64,000 nt of DNA from NCBI GenBank assembly GCA_018136815.1, contig CM030934.1, forward strand, positions 7,026,573 to 7,090,572. Direction: 5' to 3'. The position numbers and the translations under genes are program-made. The notes beneath the pieces were generated by a model. That model worked only from the letters and a program-made list of their open reading frames with translations, had not been told where the DNA came from and did no database searches. This document shows positions 53,350 through 63,341 of this stretch, piece by piece (the stretch's first letter is position 1; every line of letters starts with the position of its first letter). Source of the stretch: Isochrysis galbana. Taxonomy: Eukaryota > Haptophyta > Isochrysidales > Isochrysidaceae.

Positions 53350-53994
53350 TGTGTTGGGTGGGCTGCGCGGGCAATGATGCCAGAGGGTCAGGGGGTGGTC
53401 GGACTGTCGGCAGCCCGACACGGCGCTGCATCGGGCGGGAATCAAATGCCGAATGTAGCTTAGATATAAAGGAACCGATCCCCCCGCGGGCGCGACCGCC
53501 AATTCTTTACGGGTAGAGCGCGAGCGCGCGTGACGGAGGGGGGGAGAGGGGGGGGCGGATCACACCATTTCTTGGCGAAGATTTTCGTAGCGTCAGGTAG
53601 CCCCCCCGGGAGGTTTTTTATTGGGAATCGTGCCACGGTCAAAAAATGCAGCCCAACCCTTACTAGTCGCTAACAAGCCCATGTTTGACCGCCCTATATT
53701 TTCCTATCTATCTAGGGTGTTGAATGTGCGTGCGTGAGAGGAGTGAGCCCAAGGCTGCGCGCGGCGAAAATATTAAGAAGTTTTTCCCTTCGGAACGTCT
53801 GCCAACAAGACTGCCAAAATGCTCGTTCCCCTCTCCTGCCTAGCTAATATCCTAGGATCTAGGAACCTTGAAACAGAACAAAGTTTACGTTCAATATAAT
53901 AGCTACCTTTCGTCTCTGTTGCCACGTCGAATAGTGAAATGTTAACCGTGAACAGCGCGGCGCTTAACCGTGAACAGCGCGGCGGCGCGGCGCG
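53350..53994. other. gene-free stretch with R7 copy and a 22-bp duplication
   Basis: R7 lies at 53637-53690 (GGTCAAAAAAT to TTTGACC). A segment TTAACCGTGAACAGCGCGGC occurs twice in tandem at 53942-53983, directly before the ATG of the next gene and so in its leader. Confidence 0.5.
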
Positions 53995-55434
53995 ATGGGC
54001 CTCCTCTCTCGCGCCTCCTCCTCCTCCTTCTCTTGCGGGCTACGGCCAGGCGCGTGCCGTACGCCTGGGGGCGAGGCAGTAGCACCAGTACGATCGTTAC
54101 GACATGCAGCATCAGCGGCGACCAAGTGCGCTGTGTTTCCCTCAGACTCCTCCACCCCAGCTGCGTCCGACTCCCTCTCTGCTGCCGACTCCTCTTCCGC
54201 GGCTTTTGCGGGCTTGCCGCGTGCGAGGAAGGACGTCGCGGCGCACAGCGACTATCGCTCCACGTCAACCTCCTCAGCAGCAGGTTGTGCGGACTCGCTG
54301 CGCGCGGAGCATGGCGCCAAGGTCCAGATGGACTCCGGCTTTAGATTCCCCGCCTTCTCTGCCGAAGCTGGGCCTCGCTCGTCGCGTGCGGATCGGCTGC
54401 GACGTGCGATACTGGGCCCGGTGCGACCGAGTAAAGAGGATCGCCTCTGGGCCGAGCTACAGCAGATTGAGGAGGACCAGCTCGCGCTGGCACTCGACCT
54501 CTCGCGCGATTCGGCGGCGCTTGAGGCAAGGAGGAAAATGCGACAAGTGAAGATGGCCAGCGAGTGGGAGCATGTGCTCTTGAAGCTGCGGCAAGAGCAG
54601 CAAGAGGCGAGCGTGGCGGCCGAGAGGGCGAGCAAGCAAGCGGCTGAGGTGCAAGCTGCGGTCAGAGAAGGTGTGTCGGCGGATGAGGCGGGAACCGTTT
54701 TGGCGGATTTGCATGGTGTACGTACTGAGATGCGCGCGGATGCCGACAAAGCCACGGGCATGGGAGAGGTGTCACGGCGCCACGTACTACAGGCGACTGC
54801 CGCGGCCGAGGCCGCGTGGGTGAAGGTGTCGCAGATGCAAGCAAGGCTCGCCGAGGTCTACGATGCGCCGGCCGCCACCGGCCTGATGGAGTCGGGTGCG
54901 TCCACGATGCCGGCCGCCTACGACGCCGAGCCCACAAAATGCCGGCACCATGAGGACGGCTCCTTCTCATGCACTCATGGCCTGCTTTCTCCCGCCGAGG
55001 TGGATTGCGCCGAGGCGGAGTTTTACCGCTACGACATCGATGGAGACGGCTTTGTCTCGTGGAAAGACTTTCAATGCGCCATGGCTCGAGTCTCCCCATC
55101 GTGGGAGCGACGTGAGCAGCAAGACCGGCTGAAGGAGATGTACTACGCAACGGACATCGACAGGGACGGGCGCGTCAGCTTCGAAGACTTTCTGGCGATG
55201 CGCGCACGACAGAAGACTGCCGAAACGGCGGTCAGGGGGGAGCGTGCGGAGGCGCGCACCAATAAGGCAGATGAACAGTTACTGCATCCGGTTGCAGAAG
55301 GCAAGATGGTGCAGGTGGCGATCGAACCCTCGCTTAACAACGAAACACTCAGATCGACGGACGCCGATGAGCGGCTGCGCAGGGCGACACACCAGGTGTC
55401 TAGACGGCGTATTATTACGACAACTGGGAGTTGA
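53995..55434 (+). CDS. EF-hand calcium-binding protein with coiled coil
   Basis: A single frame of 479 codons from the ATG at 53995. Residues 1-140 are Ser/Ala-rich and likely disordered, possibly a targeting region. A long Glu/Ala/Lys coiled coil follows at about 150-300 (EDRLWAELQQIEEDQLALAL, ARRKMRQVKMASEWEHVLLK). Two EF-hands are then obvious: YDIDGDGFVSWKDF and TDIDRDGRVSFEDF, each with the D-x-D-x-D/G-G loop and terminal Asp or Glu. It is probably a Ca-sensor or a cytoskeletal or flagellar scaffold; nothing decides between these. Near the C-terminus a +1 shift or a tiny intron after THQ would replace the last 15 residues with LGVDVDKMAEDEEVVKVMRK ending at 55510, a more protein-like tail, so the end is uncertain. 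Confidence 0.75.
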   Translation: MGLLSRASSSSFSCGLRPGACRTPGGEAVAPVRSLRHAASAATKCAVFPSDSSTPAASDSLSAADSSSAAFAGLPRARKDVAAHSDYRSTSTSSAAGCADSLRAEHGAKVQMDSGFRFPAFSAEAGPRSSRADRLRRAILGPVRPSKEDRLWAELQQIEEDQLALALDLSRDSAALEARRKMRQVKMASEWEHVLLKLRQEQQEASVAAERASKQAAEVQAAVREGVSADEAGTVLADLHGVRTEMRADADKATGMGEVSRRHVLQATAAAEAAWVKVSQMQARLAEVYDAPAATGLMESGASTMPAAYDAEPTKCRHHEDGSFSCTHGLLSPAEVDCAEAEFYRYDIDGDGFVSWKDFQCAMARVSPSWERREQQDRLKEMYYATDIDRDGRVSFEDFLAMRARQKTAETAVRGERAEARTNKADEQLLHPVAEGKMVQVAIEPSLNNETLRSTDADERLRRATHQVSRRRIITTTGS

Positions 55435-55519
55435 TGTGGACAAGATGGCGGAAGATGAAGAGGTGGTCAAGGTTATGCGCAAGGCGTACCAGATGTCTCA
55501 TATCGAATAAGATATGTCT

Positions 55520-56110
55520 CGTCTCGACGGGCTTCGCTGATGCGTGTCAACATAGAAAGGGGCAGGCACTGCCCTGCCTAGGGCAATAGCTGTGGTTGCG
55601 GATTGGCCTGGACTGACATTCATCGGAAACTTTCGATGTTAGGCTGATGCTACGGATAGAAGCTCGACATAAAGCCACATGCGGGTGCAAGATGGATCAT
55701 AAAGATGAAGATGGCGCAAACGACGATTCAAAGCTCTCAGTGGTGAGTGGCAAAGGCAACAACAACTATCGTTACAAAGATAAGTAGTGGTATCTGGTCC
55801 GTCCATGTAATGTTAAAAACCTTGTAGTATTCTTTCCGCACTCGCGGCCATGGAACCACTGCTTACTTACACGCAGCATACTTTCTACATCCCCATTCCA
55901 GCTGCGCATTGCTGCTAATGCCATTACCCCGGGCTTCTTCCTCCCCCGCCATCAGGCGGCTCCCCCCGTGCACTACTACGGGGATAGGAGTAAAGGGCTT
56001 AGGCTTAGATATGGTCCGGTGGCCCGTGCCCCCCCCCCCCCCCCCCCCCCGGTGATCCGTTCCCCTCTTCCTCCTACGCTTACCGGGTTGGCGCCGGCCT
56101 TAGTCTGGCG
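55520..56110. other. gene-free stretch with C-run
   Basis: Downstream flank of the EF-hand gene. A C-run of about 20 lies at 56031-56050. No gene. Confidence 0.4.
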
Positions 56111-56112
56111 AG

Positions 56113-56260
56113 AAGCGCTCAATCACCATCACCCACAGCATGGAAAAGCGTTCAATCACCATCAGCCTACACGTGGAACGCGTTCAATCGCCATCACCCC
56201 CACAGCCTGGAAAAGCCTTCAATCACCATCAGCCTACACATGAAAAAGCGTTCAATCGCG
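56113..56260 (+). repeat. 33/34-bp tandem repeat, about 4.5 units
   Basis: Units begin AAGCGTTCAATCACCATCA and alternate between a CACAGCATGGAA-type end and a CCTACACGTGGAA-type end, so the higher-order unit is a dimer of about 67 bp. Confidence 0.85.
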
Positions 56261-56494
56261 GAAGAGGCAGAGGAAGAGGGAAGGAAGAAAGAGGCAAACA
56301 GGGACGAGACGAGGAGGAAGACAGGAGCCTTTTCTCAGTGGGGAGGGGGCACAGGCGAGGAGGGTGGGCAGTTTCTGAAGTTTCTACAGTTGGGCAGTTT
56401 TGCAGTTGAGCAGTTCCCTGAAGTTGAGCAGTCCCCCTGCCGCCCACCTTGCTTTGCCTACCAGCCCCCTCCTCTGTCATCCCCCCCCTTCCCC

Positions 56495-56590
56495 TTCCTC
56501 GCCTGCCAGCCCCCCTCCTCGCTCGCCAGCCCCCCCTCCTCGCCTGCCAGCCCCCCCTCCTCGCCTGTCAGCCGCCCTCCTCGTCTGCCA
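56495..56590 (+). repeat. 25-bp CGCCTGCCAGCCCCCCTCCT tandem repeat
   Basis: About four units of pyrimidine-rich sequence followed by a C-run at 56600-56614, immediately upstream of the next reading frame. Confidence 0.8.
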
Positions 56591-56631
56591 CTCCTGTTGC
56601 CCCCCCCCCCCCCCGCGTGCCAGAATCGCGA

Positions 56632-57539
56632 TGGACTCGTCTTCTCTGAAGCGTCCTATGGAAGCAGAAGAAGAGACCTGTCAAGTGTCACCTCACATGT
56701 CTGCACGTCGCAATGGGAAGCTTCTATGGGAGTATTGCACTACGAATCAATTTCCACGCTATAGAGGACTTGGGTCAGGACATCGACTTCATGTATGTAG
56801 ATGATTGTCATCAGACCAATTCACTGATGGAGGCATCCTCTCGCGGACTTTTCTGGTGCGTAAAGAATACATTGGAGTTGTTCAAGGATCGACAGAAGAG
56901 TGCATCTGCATTGGTAACGTTTGTCAACCAGGTTGGAGCTACCCAAAAGCAGACAGCCCTTATCATGGCTGCGCTAAGCGGGGACGCCTTCGTGCGCAAG
57001 ATGAACGACCCGACGATCACCGCGGCCAACGTCTTCAAGGTCCCGGCCTTTACGCATGAGATTAACGAGCGATTTGACACCTGCGTCAAGGCCGACGAGA
57101 GCGACCGCGCCCGTGGAGCCGACAACTCCTTCGAATTCCTCAAGGCTTGGAAGCGTGCATCGAGGCTGTAGCCACCGGCGAGGCCCCGCATCACTCCCTT
57201 TCCTGCATCTCCATTGCCCGCATGGTGCTAGCCCCTGCTGAGCAGGCGCGGGCTGAAGCGAGCAACTACGGCCGAGAGGACATCAACAGACCGCTTACAG
57301 CCGGCCACATCGACGACGTCGTACGGATGGTCAAGGAGCGCCTAGGCTCATCCGGTGCCGGCCCCGATCCATCCGATAAGAAACCGGTAGCCAATGGGAC
57401 AGGCGGCCGTGGCGTCGAGCAGCGCTCAGCCAGTAGCCAGGCGCTGAGGCCGCCGCCCCCGCGCCCTCCGAACCGCCGCTGCCCCCACTCGACCTCGCCT
57501 ATGAACCGTTCCCGCGCTATGATTTCTCTAAGCCTCCAC
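56632..57539 (+). pseudogene. unrecognised gene cut by a LINE
   Basis: An ATG at 56632 begins MDSSSLKRPMEAEEETCQ, after which the frame changes, perhaps through an intron with a CAA|GTGTCA donor. From about 56713 to 57145 a protein-like frame reads SSRGLFWCVKNTLELFKDRQ, ALVTFVNQVGATQKQTALIM and NDPTITAANVFKVPAFTHEI. It then shifts again to LEACIEAVATGEAPHHSLSC, GREDINRPLTAGHIDDVVRM and a Pro-rich tail, DLAYEPFPRYDFSKPPP. Host coding sequence ends at about 57539, where the minus-strand LINE begins, so the C-terminus is lost. I do not recognise the family. The FMYVDD near 56790 resembles an RT active site but has no RT context. Confidence 0.45.
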
Positions 57540-58912
57540 CAAGCCCAATGCCTGTATCGCTTTATGATAATAATCCCAACTGACTCTATCGAAAGCTTTC
57601 TCCCAGTCTATCGCCAGGGCTAATCCCTCTTCGTCTGCGTCATCCAGGTACGCTTGCACTAGCTTTAGCAGATGGGTGGCTTCGCCTATCATCCTCCTAG
57701 GCACAAAGCCCACTTGCTCCTTGGAGATGATCGTATGTATCGTCTTTTTGAGTCTGTTAGCTAGGATCCTGGCGAGGATTTTGTAGTCCGTTTGGAGCAA
57801 AGTTATTGGTCTATAATTCCTCGGGTCCCTGGCGTCCCCTTTTTTATAGAGCAGGGCTATATCACCCGAGCATGTGTCCTCCGGTAATGCCCCCGACCGG
57901 TAGGCTTCGTGAAACATGTCCATCAGGCGCGGGGCCACTAGCTTTTCAAAGCTCTGGTAGAACTCCATTGGTATGCCATCTGGTCCGGTGGATTTGCCTT
58001 TCGCCATTTGTCGTATAGCCCTAATGATCTCCGAGTATCCGATGGGCTTGTCCAAGAAGGACCTATGACTCGTCGGTATCTGACGTTGCCTTAGCGCGTG
58101 AAGGAGGGGCTCCGCGCCTTGAGAGATCTTTTCGCTGAAAAGCCATACATAGTAGCCCCGTAGCGAGGCCAGAATCGCGGTGTCGTCGGTTGCTACGTTG
58201 TCTTCATCTAGGGCCGGTTGCGGGTCTTCCCATCTCACTCCAGCGTACATCGCCGGGATGTCGCCGCTAGCGTGTCTAGGCGTGAATCTCTTAAAAAATT
58301 GCTTTGTAACAAGCTCTTCCGCCCTTATGATTTTCTCCGCTAATGACGGGGCAGAGTCGGCTTTGGATCCGATTGAGGATCCGCCCGCTTGCGCGATGGC
58401 TGCTGTGGTTGTTGGGCTTGTGGCTGCTGGGCTTGCTGGGCTGGAACCTTCCCTTTGTGTCCATGCGCAGCTTGCGCGTATGTCCTGGCTGCTTGAGTTG
58501 GTTGTTGGTTTGAGGGCGCAAAGGCCCCCAAAATGGATTGTTGTGTTAAGTGCCCGCCCCCGAGGGGTGCACTGATGGTAGGAGTGGCCGCCATGGGGGT
58601 GGCAGCAGAGCTGCCACCTCCCATGGGGAGTCCTTGAGTTGGTGGAGGAGCGGAGGGGTTGGGTGGCAGGGCATTGCCCTGGGTCTGGTTGTCACCAGGG
58701 AACAGGACTCTGCCTGTTCCCTGGTTCTGTGGCAGCTTGGGAGGCGAGGGTGGTGCCGTCATGTCGACGTCGTTGTCAGGCGGCGCGGCGGCCTGTGGGC
58801 GCTTGGGCTCCGGCGGTTTGGGGCGGCCCCGTTGGGGCGTCGTGACGGCGGGGGGCTGGGAGGTGGGAGCGGTCGGCGCGCGCTCCATCGCTAAAACTAT
58901 AACAATAGTTTT
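57530..58912 (-). mobile_element. LINE, family A: 5' hairpin, N-terminal ORF and half a reverse transcriptase
   Basis: The minus strand starts with a perfect 8-bp stem AAAACTAT/ATAGTTTT (58893-58912), then ATG at 58888. The first frame (183 codons) begins MERAPTAPTSQPPAVTTPQR, carries KPPEPKRPQ, a Gln/Pro-rich region with ARTYAQAAHGHKG and a stop near 58340. A second frame overlaps it and carries SLAEKIIRAEELVTKQFFKR, the RT fingers (GKSTGPDGIPMEFYQSFEKL, DPRNYRPITLLQTDYKILAR) and motif A LAIDWEKAFDRVSWDYYHKA, ending a few codons later at the host junction. No endonuclease is present and motif C is lost. A perfect 13-bp hairpin lies inside the first frame at 58694-58725. Confidence 0.88.
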
Positions 58913-59503
58913 ATTTTTTGTTGCTTAACTAACTGCTGTTTGCATGCCTGAACTTTATACTTTATTATTGATCATACTAGCATACTATGGCACGCGCGCG
59001 CGCGCGCGCGTAACGCGTAACACCTCGCTCGTTGCCGGTGGCGGCCCGGTGGCCGGTGGCCGGTGGCCGACCTGGTGGGCCGGTGGGGCTCGCTCGAATC
59101 TCGAAAAACAAAATTTTCGCGAAAAAAAATTTTTTTCGCGAAAATTAGGGCAAGCCTGTCCGAAAATCAGTGCAAAAACACCGAAATTTTCGAAAGAAAT
59201 TTGGGCAGGTCAGACGCGAAAACCTGGCCAGGGCCAATGCAAAGCCTTTGCCTTCGCGCTCGCCCGCCCGCCCTCACCAAAAGCCACTCCCACTCCTCCC
59301 GCCTCCTCCCTCCATGGACATGAGGGTGGTTGGGGCCCGCCATTCCGTCCGCCCACTCCTCTTCCGCCGTGCCTCTCGCCTCTCGCCGATCCGCTGAGAA
59401 GAAAAGAATGGACGGCCCTCCTCCTCCCCGCTGGCGTCCTCCTCCCTCCCCTTTTGGTATCTTCTCCCCCCCCCCGCCCCCCTTCCGGCCCGCCCGCCGC
59501 GCC
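58913..59503. other. upstream region of VPS51
   Basis: A (CG)n-like CACGCGCGCG run at 58992-59010, a GGTGGCCGGTGGCC duplication near 59045, and palindromic TTTTCGCGAAAA words at 59113-59145. It should hold the promoter and leader of VPS51, but no element can be assigned. Confidence 0.4.
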
Positions 59504-62500
59504 ATGTCCGCCGCGCCGCGCCGCCGCGCCGCAGGGCTGCTCTCGTCCTTCTACGGCGAGGGAGCCGAGGGGATCGACGAGCTCAACATCGACGCGGAGC
59601 ACTTCGACGCTCACAAATATGTCTCCTCGCTCCTGCAGTGAGCGGTGCCGTGTGAAGGGGAGGGGAAGGGGGCGGGGAGGGGGCGGTGAAGAGAGAGCGC
59701 AGCTAGGGGGGGCAAGGGGGGGGGGCGGGGGGGGAAGGGAGAGAGGGAGAGAGGAAGAGGGAGAGAGGGAGGCGGCGAGCAAGAGAGATAGGGAAAGTGG
59801 AGGGGTGAGGGAGGGAGGGAGGGAGGGAAGAGAGAGGGAGGGAGGGAGAGAAAGGGAGACGGGGAGAGGGAGACGGGAGAGGGAGTGAAAGGGGGCAGGG
59901 AGAGAGCGGGAGAGGCAGAGAGGCAGGGGGAGGGGGGGGGCAGGGGGAGTTGGGCCGAGAGCGCGGGAGTTAGCCAAAGGTGAGGGGCCAGGAGAGGGGA
60001 GAGGCTGCGCACGATACAGTATTGCGCTTTGGCTGCTCATTCACCTACACCCACCTTCCCTACTCCGCGGCGTCAGGTACAAGTCGCTCGAGGAGCTCGT
60101 GGCGCGCGGCAACGCAATGGTGAGCGAGATCAAGTCGCTCGACTCCGACATGCAGATGCTCGTGTACGAGAATTACTCCAAGTTCATCTCGGCGACTGAC
60201 ACAATCCAGCAGATGAAGGAGCGCGTGGAAGGCATGGCTGGATCGATGAGCGCACTTGAGGACAACTTCGGCTACGTCTCGCGCGCGTCGGAGTCGGTCT
60301 CCGCCTCATTCTCGGCGCGGCGCGCGGAGCTCGAGCGCCTCAATGCGGTCAAGCGTGATCTAAACAAGCTGCAATTCCTGCTCGAGCTGCCGGCGCGGCT
60401 GCAGCGCTGCGTCAACGCGGGCGAGTACACCGTGGCTGTGCGCTGCCATATGCGCGCCGCACGCCTGATGGTGCGCCTCGGCTCGGTCGCCGCCTTCGAG
60501 CCGATCCGCGCTGAATGTGATACTATCATGGGCCAGCTCTCGAGCACGCTCGCCTCGCGGCTCGAGGACGAAGCGCTTGCAGCCGACGAGATGGGGATGT
60601 ACACGGGGTTGCTGCTCAAGCTGGGCGGCGACGAGGAGGCGCTGCTCCAAAAGTACCTCGCCCGGCGCCGCACGGCGCTTTCGCGCGCCATCGCCGAGTT
60701 TGCGCTGACAACTAACGGTGAGGAGGCAGATGGCGAGGAGGAAGAGGCCGAGGCGACGGAGGGCGGGGCAGAGGCGGGCGAAGAGGTGGCTGTGGGCGCG
60801 CCGCGGACTGAGCCGGTGTGCGCCGCATACGTGCGCCAGCTCGGAGCTCTCGTCACGCCGCAGCTGCTCAGCATGCTGCACGCGTGGCGGGAGCTTTTCG
60901 GCGGTGAGAGCACTGCCGGCACCGCGCGGCCCGGCGCGCTTCCTGCCGACAAGAAGGAGGCGATGCTCGTGGAGGTAGTGGGGGAGCTCGGCGGCGCGCT
61001 CATCGAGGCTTGTCGCCGTGTGCTCGAGGGCGACGAGGCGTCGTGCGCACCGGCGGACGACCTGCTCGCTGGCGCCTCGTCGCTTCTGGCGGCGATCGCG
61101 CCGGTTCACGAGGCTCTTCCCGATGCGCGCCTCTCGGCGCGCGCGACGCGCGCGTGCGAAGGCGTGGCCAAGCGCGCGGTCGAGCGGCGGATGGGCGTGC
61201 TCCGCGACCATCTGCGCGCCGCCATTGGCAGCCTAGTTGACGAGGGCGAGGGCATCTCGCTGCACGCAGAGCTCCGGCGCTCCTCGGAGGCCATTAGTGG
61301 CGCAGTGCGCGCGGCCATCGTCGAGTCGGCACCATTGCTCGCGCCCATGTGCGAGATACTCCGGCTGCGCGCCGACGGCATGGCGCTCCAATTGGTGGGC
61401 AAACTACATGCGGCGGTGTCCGAGCTGCACGCCATGGCCAGCCACTCACGCGCCGACCCGCGGGCTGTGCTGCTGTGCGCCGGCGTCTGCCTGCAGATGG
61501 CGGACGGGGGAGTCGCGGCGGTGCCCGAGGCCCTGCGCGTCGCGCTAGCGCCACAAGGCCTCGCGGGCGCCGCGCTCGGGTTCGATGCGGCGGGGCTCAT
61601 GCTCGCCTTCCGCAAGGCGTCAGAGAACCTTTTGCGGAGATTCGCCGAGATGCAGGCTCAGGTGGGACTCGCCCGCATGGCATGGCCAACGTGACGGAGA
61701 GGCGCAGGGGTGCCAGCTGCGCCGCTGCACCCACGCCCGCCGCCGCGCTTGCGCCAATCGCTCCCCGCGCCCCCCTGACCGCCGCGCCCGCTCGCCCCCG
61801 CCACCGCAGGCACTCTCGCTTGCTGTCTCGCGACGGCTGCAAGCGACCGACTGGCTACGTTGCGCGCCTCCCGCCGGCGTCACCCCACTCGTCCGCTCAA
61901 TTCTCGCCGACCTACGTGTAACACAGCGCCTCGCCGCTTCGCTCTTCCCGTCGGAGCCGATCCGCCCGATGACGCCGTCGGCACCCTTCCCGCCGATCAC
62001 GCCACTCGAGCAGCAACTCGCACAGAAGCTTGCCGCCTCGGCGGCGGGTGGTGGCGGCGGCGTTACTTCTATTCACAAGGATCTGCAGCGCATGTTCGCC
62101 AAGAAAGTGTCGTTCGAGCTCGCCGCCTTCGCGTCTCCGACGGGCAAAGACGGCAAGCCCAAGCAGGCGCCTTTGGCCGCGATGGTCGCGCACGTGGCCA
62201 AGCTCACCCTCAAAACGCTCGTCGAGGAGGTACGAGCCCCCGCCGCGTTGTCGCCCGAAGCGTCCGCCACGGCGGGAGGGTGTACACGCCCTCGCTCCGT
62301 TTAGGCGGCCCGGCGTCCGTCACCGATGGCCGCGCACTCTGGAGGCGCACTCACCGCCCGTCCTTGGCCATCAGGTGCGCTACGCTACTTTTTCGCGGCA
62401 TGGCTTCCAGCAGCTGCAAGTGGACATGCTGATGCTCCGATGGGTGCTACCCGCCGCGGTAGAGGACGCCGAGCCACTCCTTTCCCTTCTGGACGAAGCG

Positions 62501-62711
62501 TTCATCTCGTGCCAGGTACGGCGGCGGCGCCCGCTCTCTGCCAACCTACCGCAATCTGCTGTGCGCAGCCGCGCTATGACTCCACGAGCCGACCGCGCCC
62601 TTGCCGCATGTGCGCCAGGAGCGCTCGATGGAGGCCATCCCACTTGAGCACTCAATTGTCGAGGCCTTCTGCGAGACGGAGCGTAAGCAGTTGCTCTCCG
62701 TGCTGCACTGA
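59504..62711 (+). CDS. VPS51: VPS51 subunit of the GARP/EARP tethering complexes
   Basis: Five exons restore one frame: 59504-59637, 60077-61661, 61810-62229, 62375-62515 and 62589-62711, about 800 residues. The first exon, AAGLLSSFYGEG followed by DELNIDAEHFDAHKYVSSLL, is the Vps51 start motif. Exon 2 continues YKSLEELVARGNAM, LDSDMQMLVYENYSKFISAT and DTIQQMKERVEGM, then RRAELERLNAVKRDLNKLQF and LLELPARLQRCVNAGEYTVA, the conserved Vps51 coiled-coil block. Exon 4, VRYATFSRHGFQQLQVDMLM, matches the C-terminal block. Vps51 links Vps52-Vps53 with Vps54 or syndetin in complexes that tether endosome-derived vesicles at the trans-Golgi or recycling endosomes. The last acceptor (CACGAG) is weaker than the others, so the final 40 residues are less sure. 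Intron 1 (439 bp) is almost entirely purine-rich repeats. Confidence 0.9.
59641..60000 (+). repeat. GGGA/GA/G-run low-complexity sequence inside VPS51 intron 1
   Basis: Irregular GGGAGGG and GAGAGAG tracts and G-runs on the coding strand fill most of the intron; only the final 60 bp before the acceptor look ordinary. Frames across it are Arg/Glu-rich or Ser/Pro-rich artefacts. Confidence 0.85.
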
Positions 62712-63341
62712 CGGAATTGAAAAAGGCTCGGCGCTGGAGCTCTAGATCGAGGGCAAGGGGAGCGCTGGGAAGAGGGCGAACCCCTCGCAGTGGCAGCCGG
62801 AGGGGTTCCTCGAACGCACACTCAGTGTTGTGAGACGCGGATCGGAATCCCCGTGGCCGCGCTATTCGTATTCGGCAGCCGATGTTGTAAATAGATTTAA
62901 CCACAGCTTGTGAGAAAGCGGAAAGCGATTGGCGGCTGGGGGGGAGGCATGCCATTCACGGGGATGTTCATTTTCGCCTCGTTTGCATGTGCGCTGCGAG
63001 CAAGTCCAAGCCTTGAACTACGGCAACAACGGATACGGATACGTATTTATTGGTGTTGGCGCCGATGGCGAGCCTGCAGAGCTGGGGAATACGTACCTAC
63101 CGTCTCCGTATCTTGTCGGAGGTCAAATACCAAATAATGATGCAGACACAGCATATGATGTACTAGTAAGTATAAGTCGTATGATACATGATACACAGAT
63201 GGCCATACTTGTGCCTGCGCCGTATTTACTCATTGTGCGAAGTTGGGGGGAAAGGCGAGCTACTCACGAACAATTTTTATATGTTTACGTGAAGCATCAG
63301 AATCAGAACTACGAAAATAAAATAATTGAGCATTAGTTCCA
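62712..63341. other. gene-free stretch
   Basis: 3' flank of VPS51, then AT-rich sequence. A frame at 62929-63336 carries a few protein-like stretches but no domain. The last 30 bp (AAAATAAAATAATTGAGC, then ATTAGTTCCACTA) match 23372-23410 beside a LINE head. Confidence 0.4.

Noticed and set aside
56780-56810. FMYVDD considered as a copia-type RT active site
   Set aside because: None of the flanking RT blocks is present and the surrounding sequence does not resemble RT.
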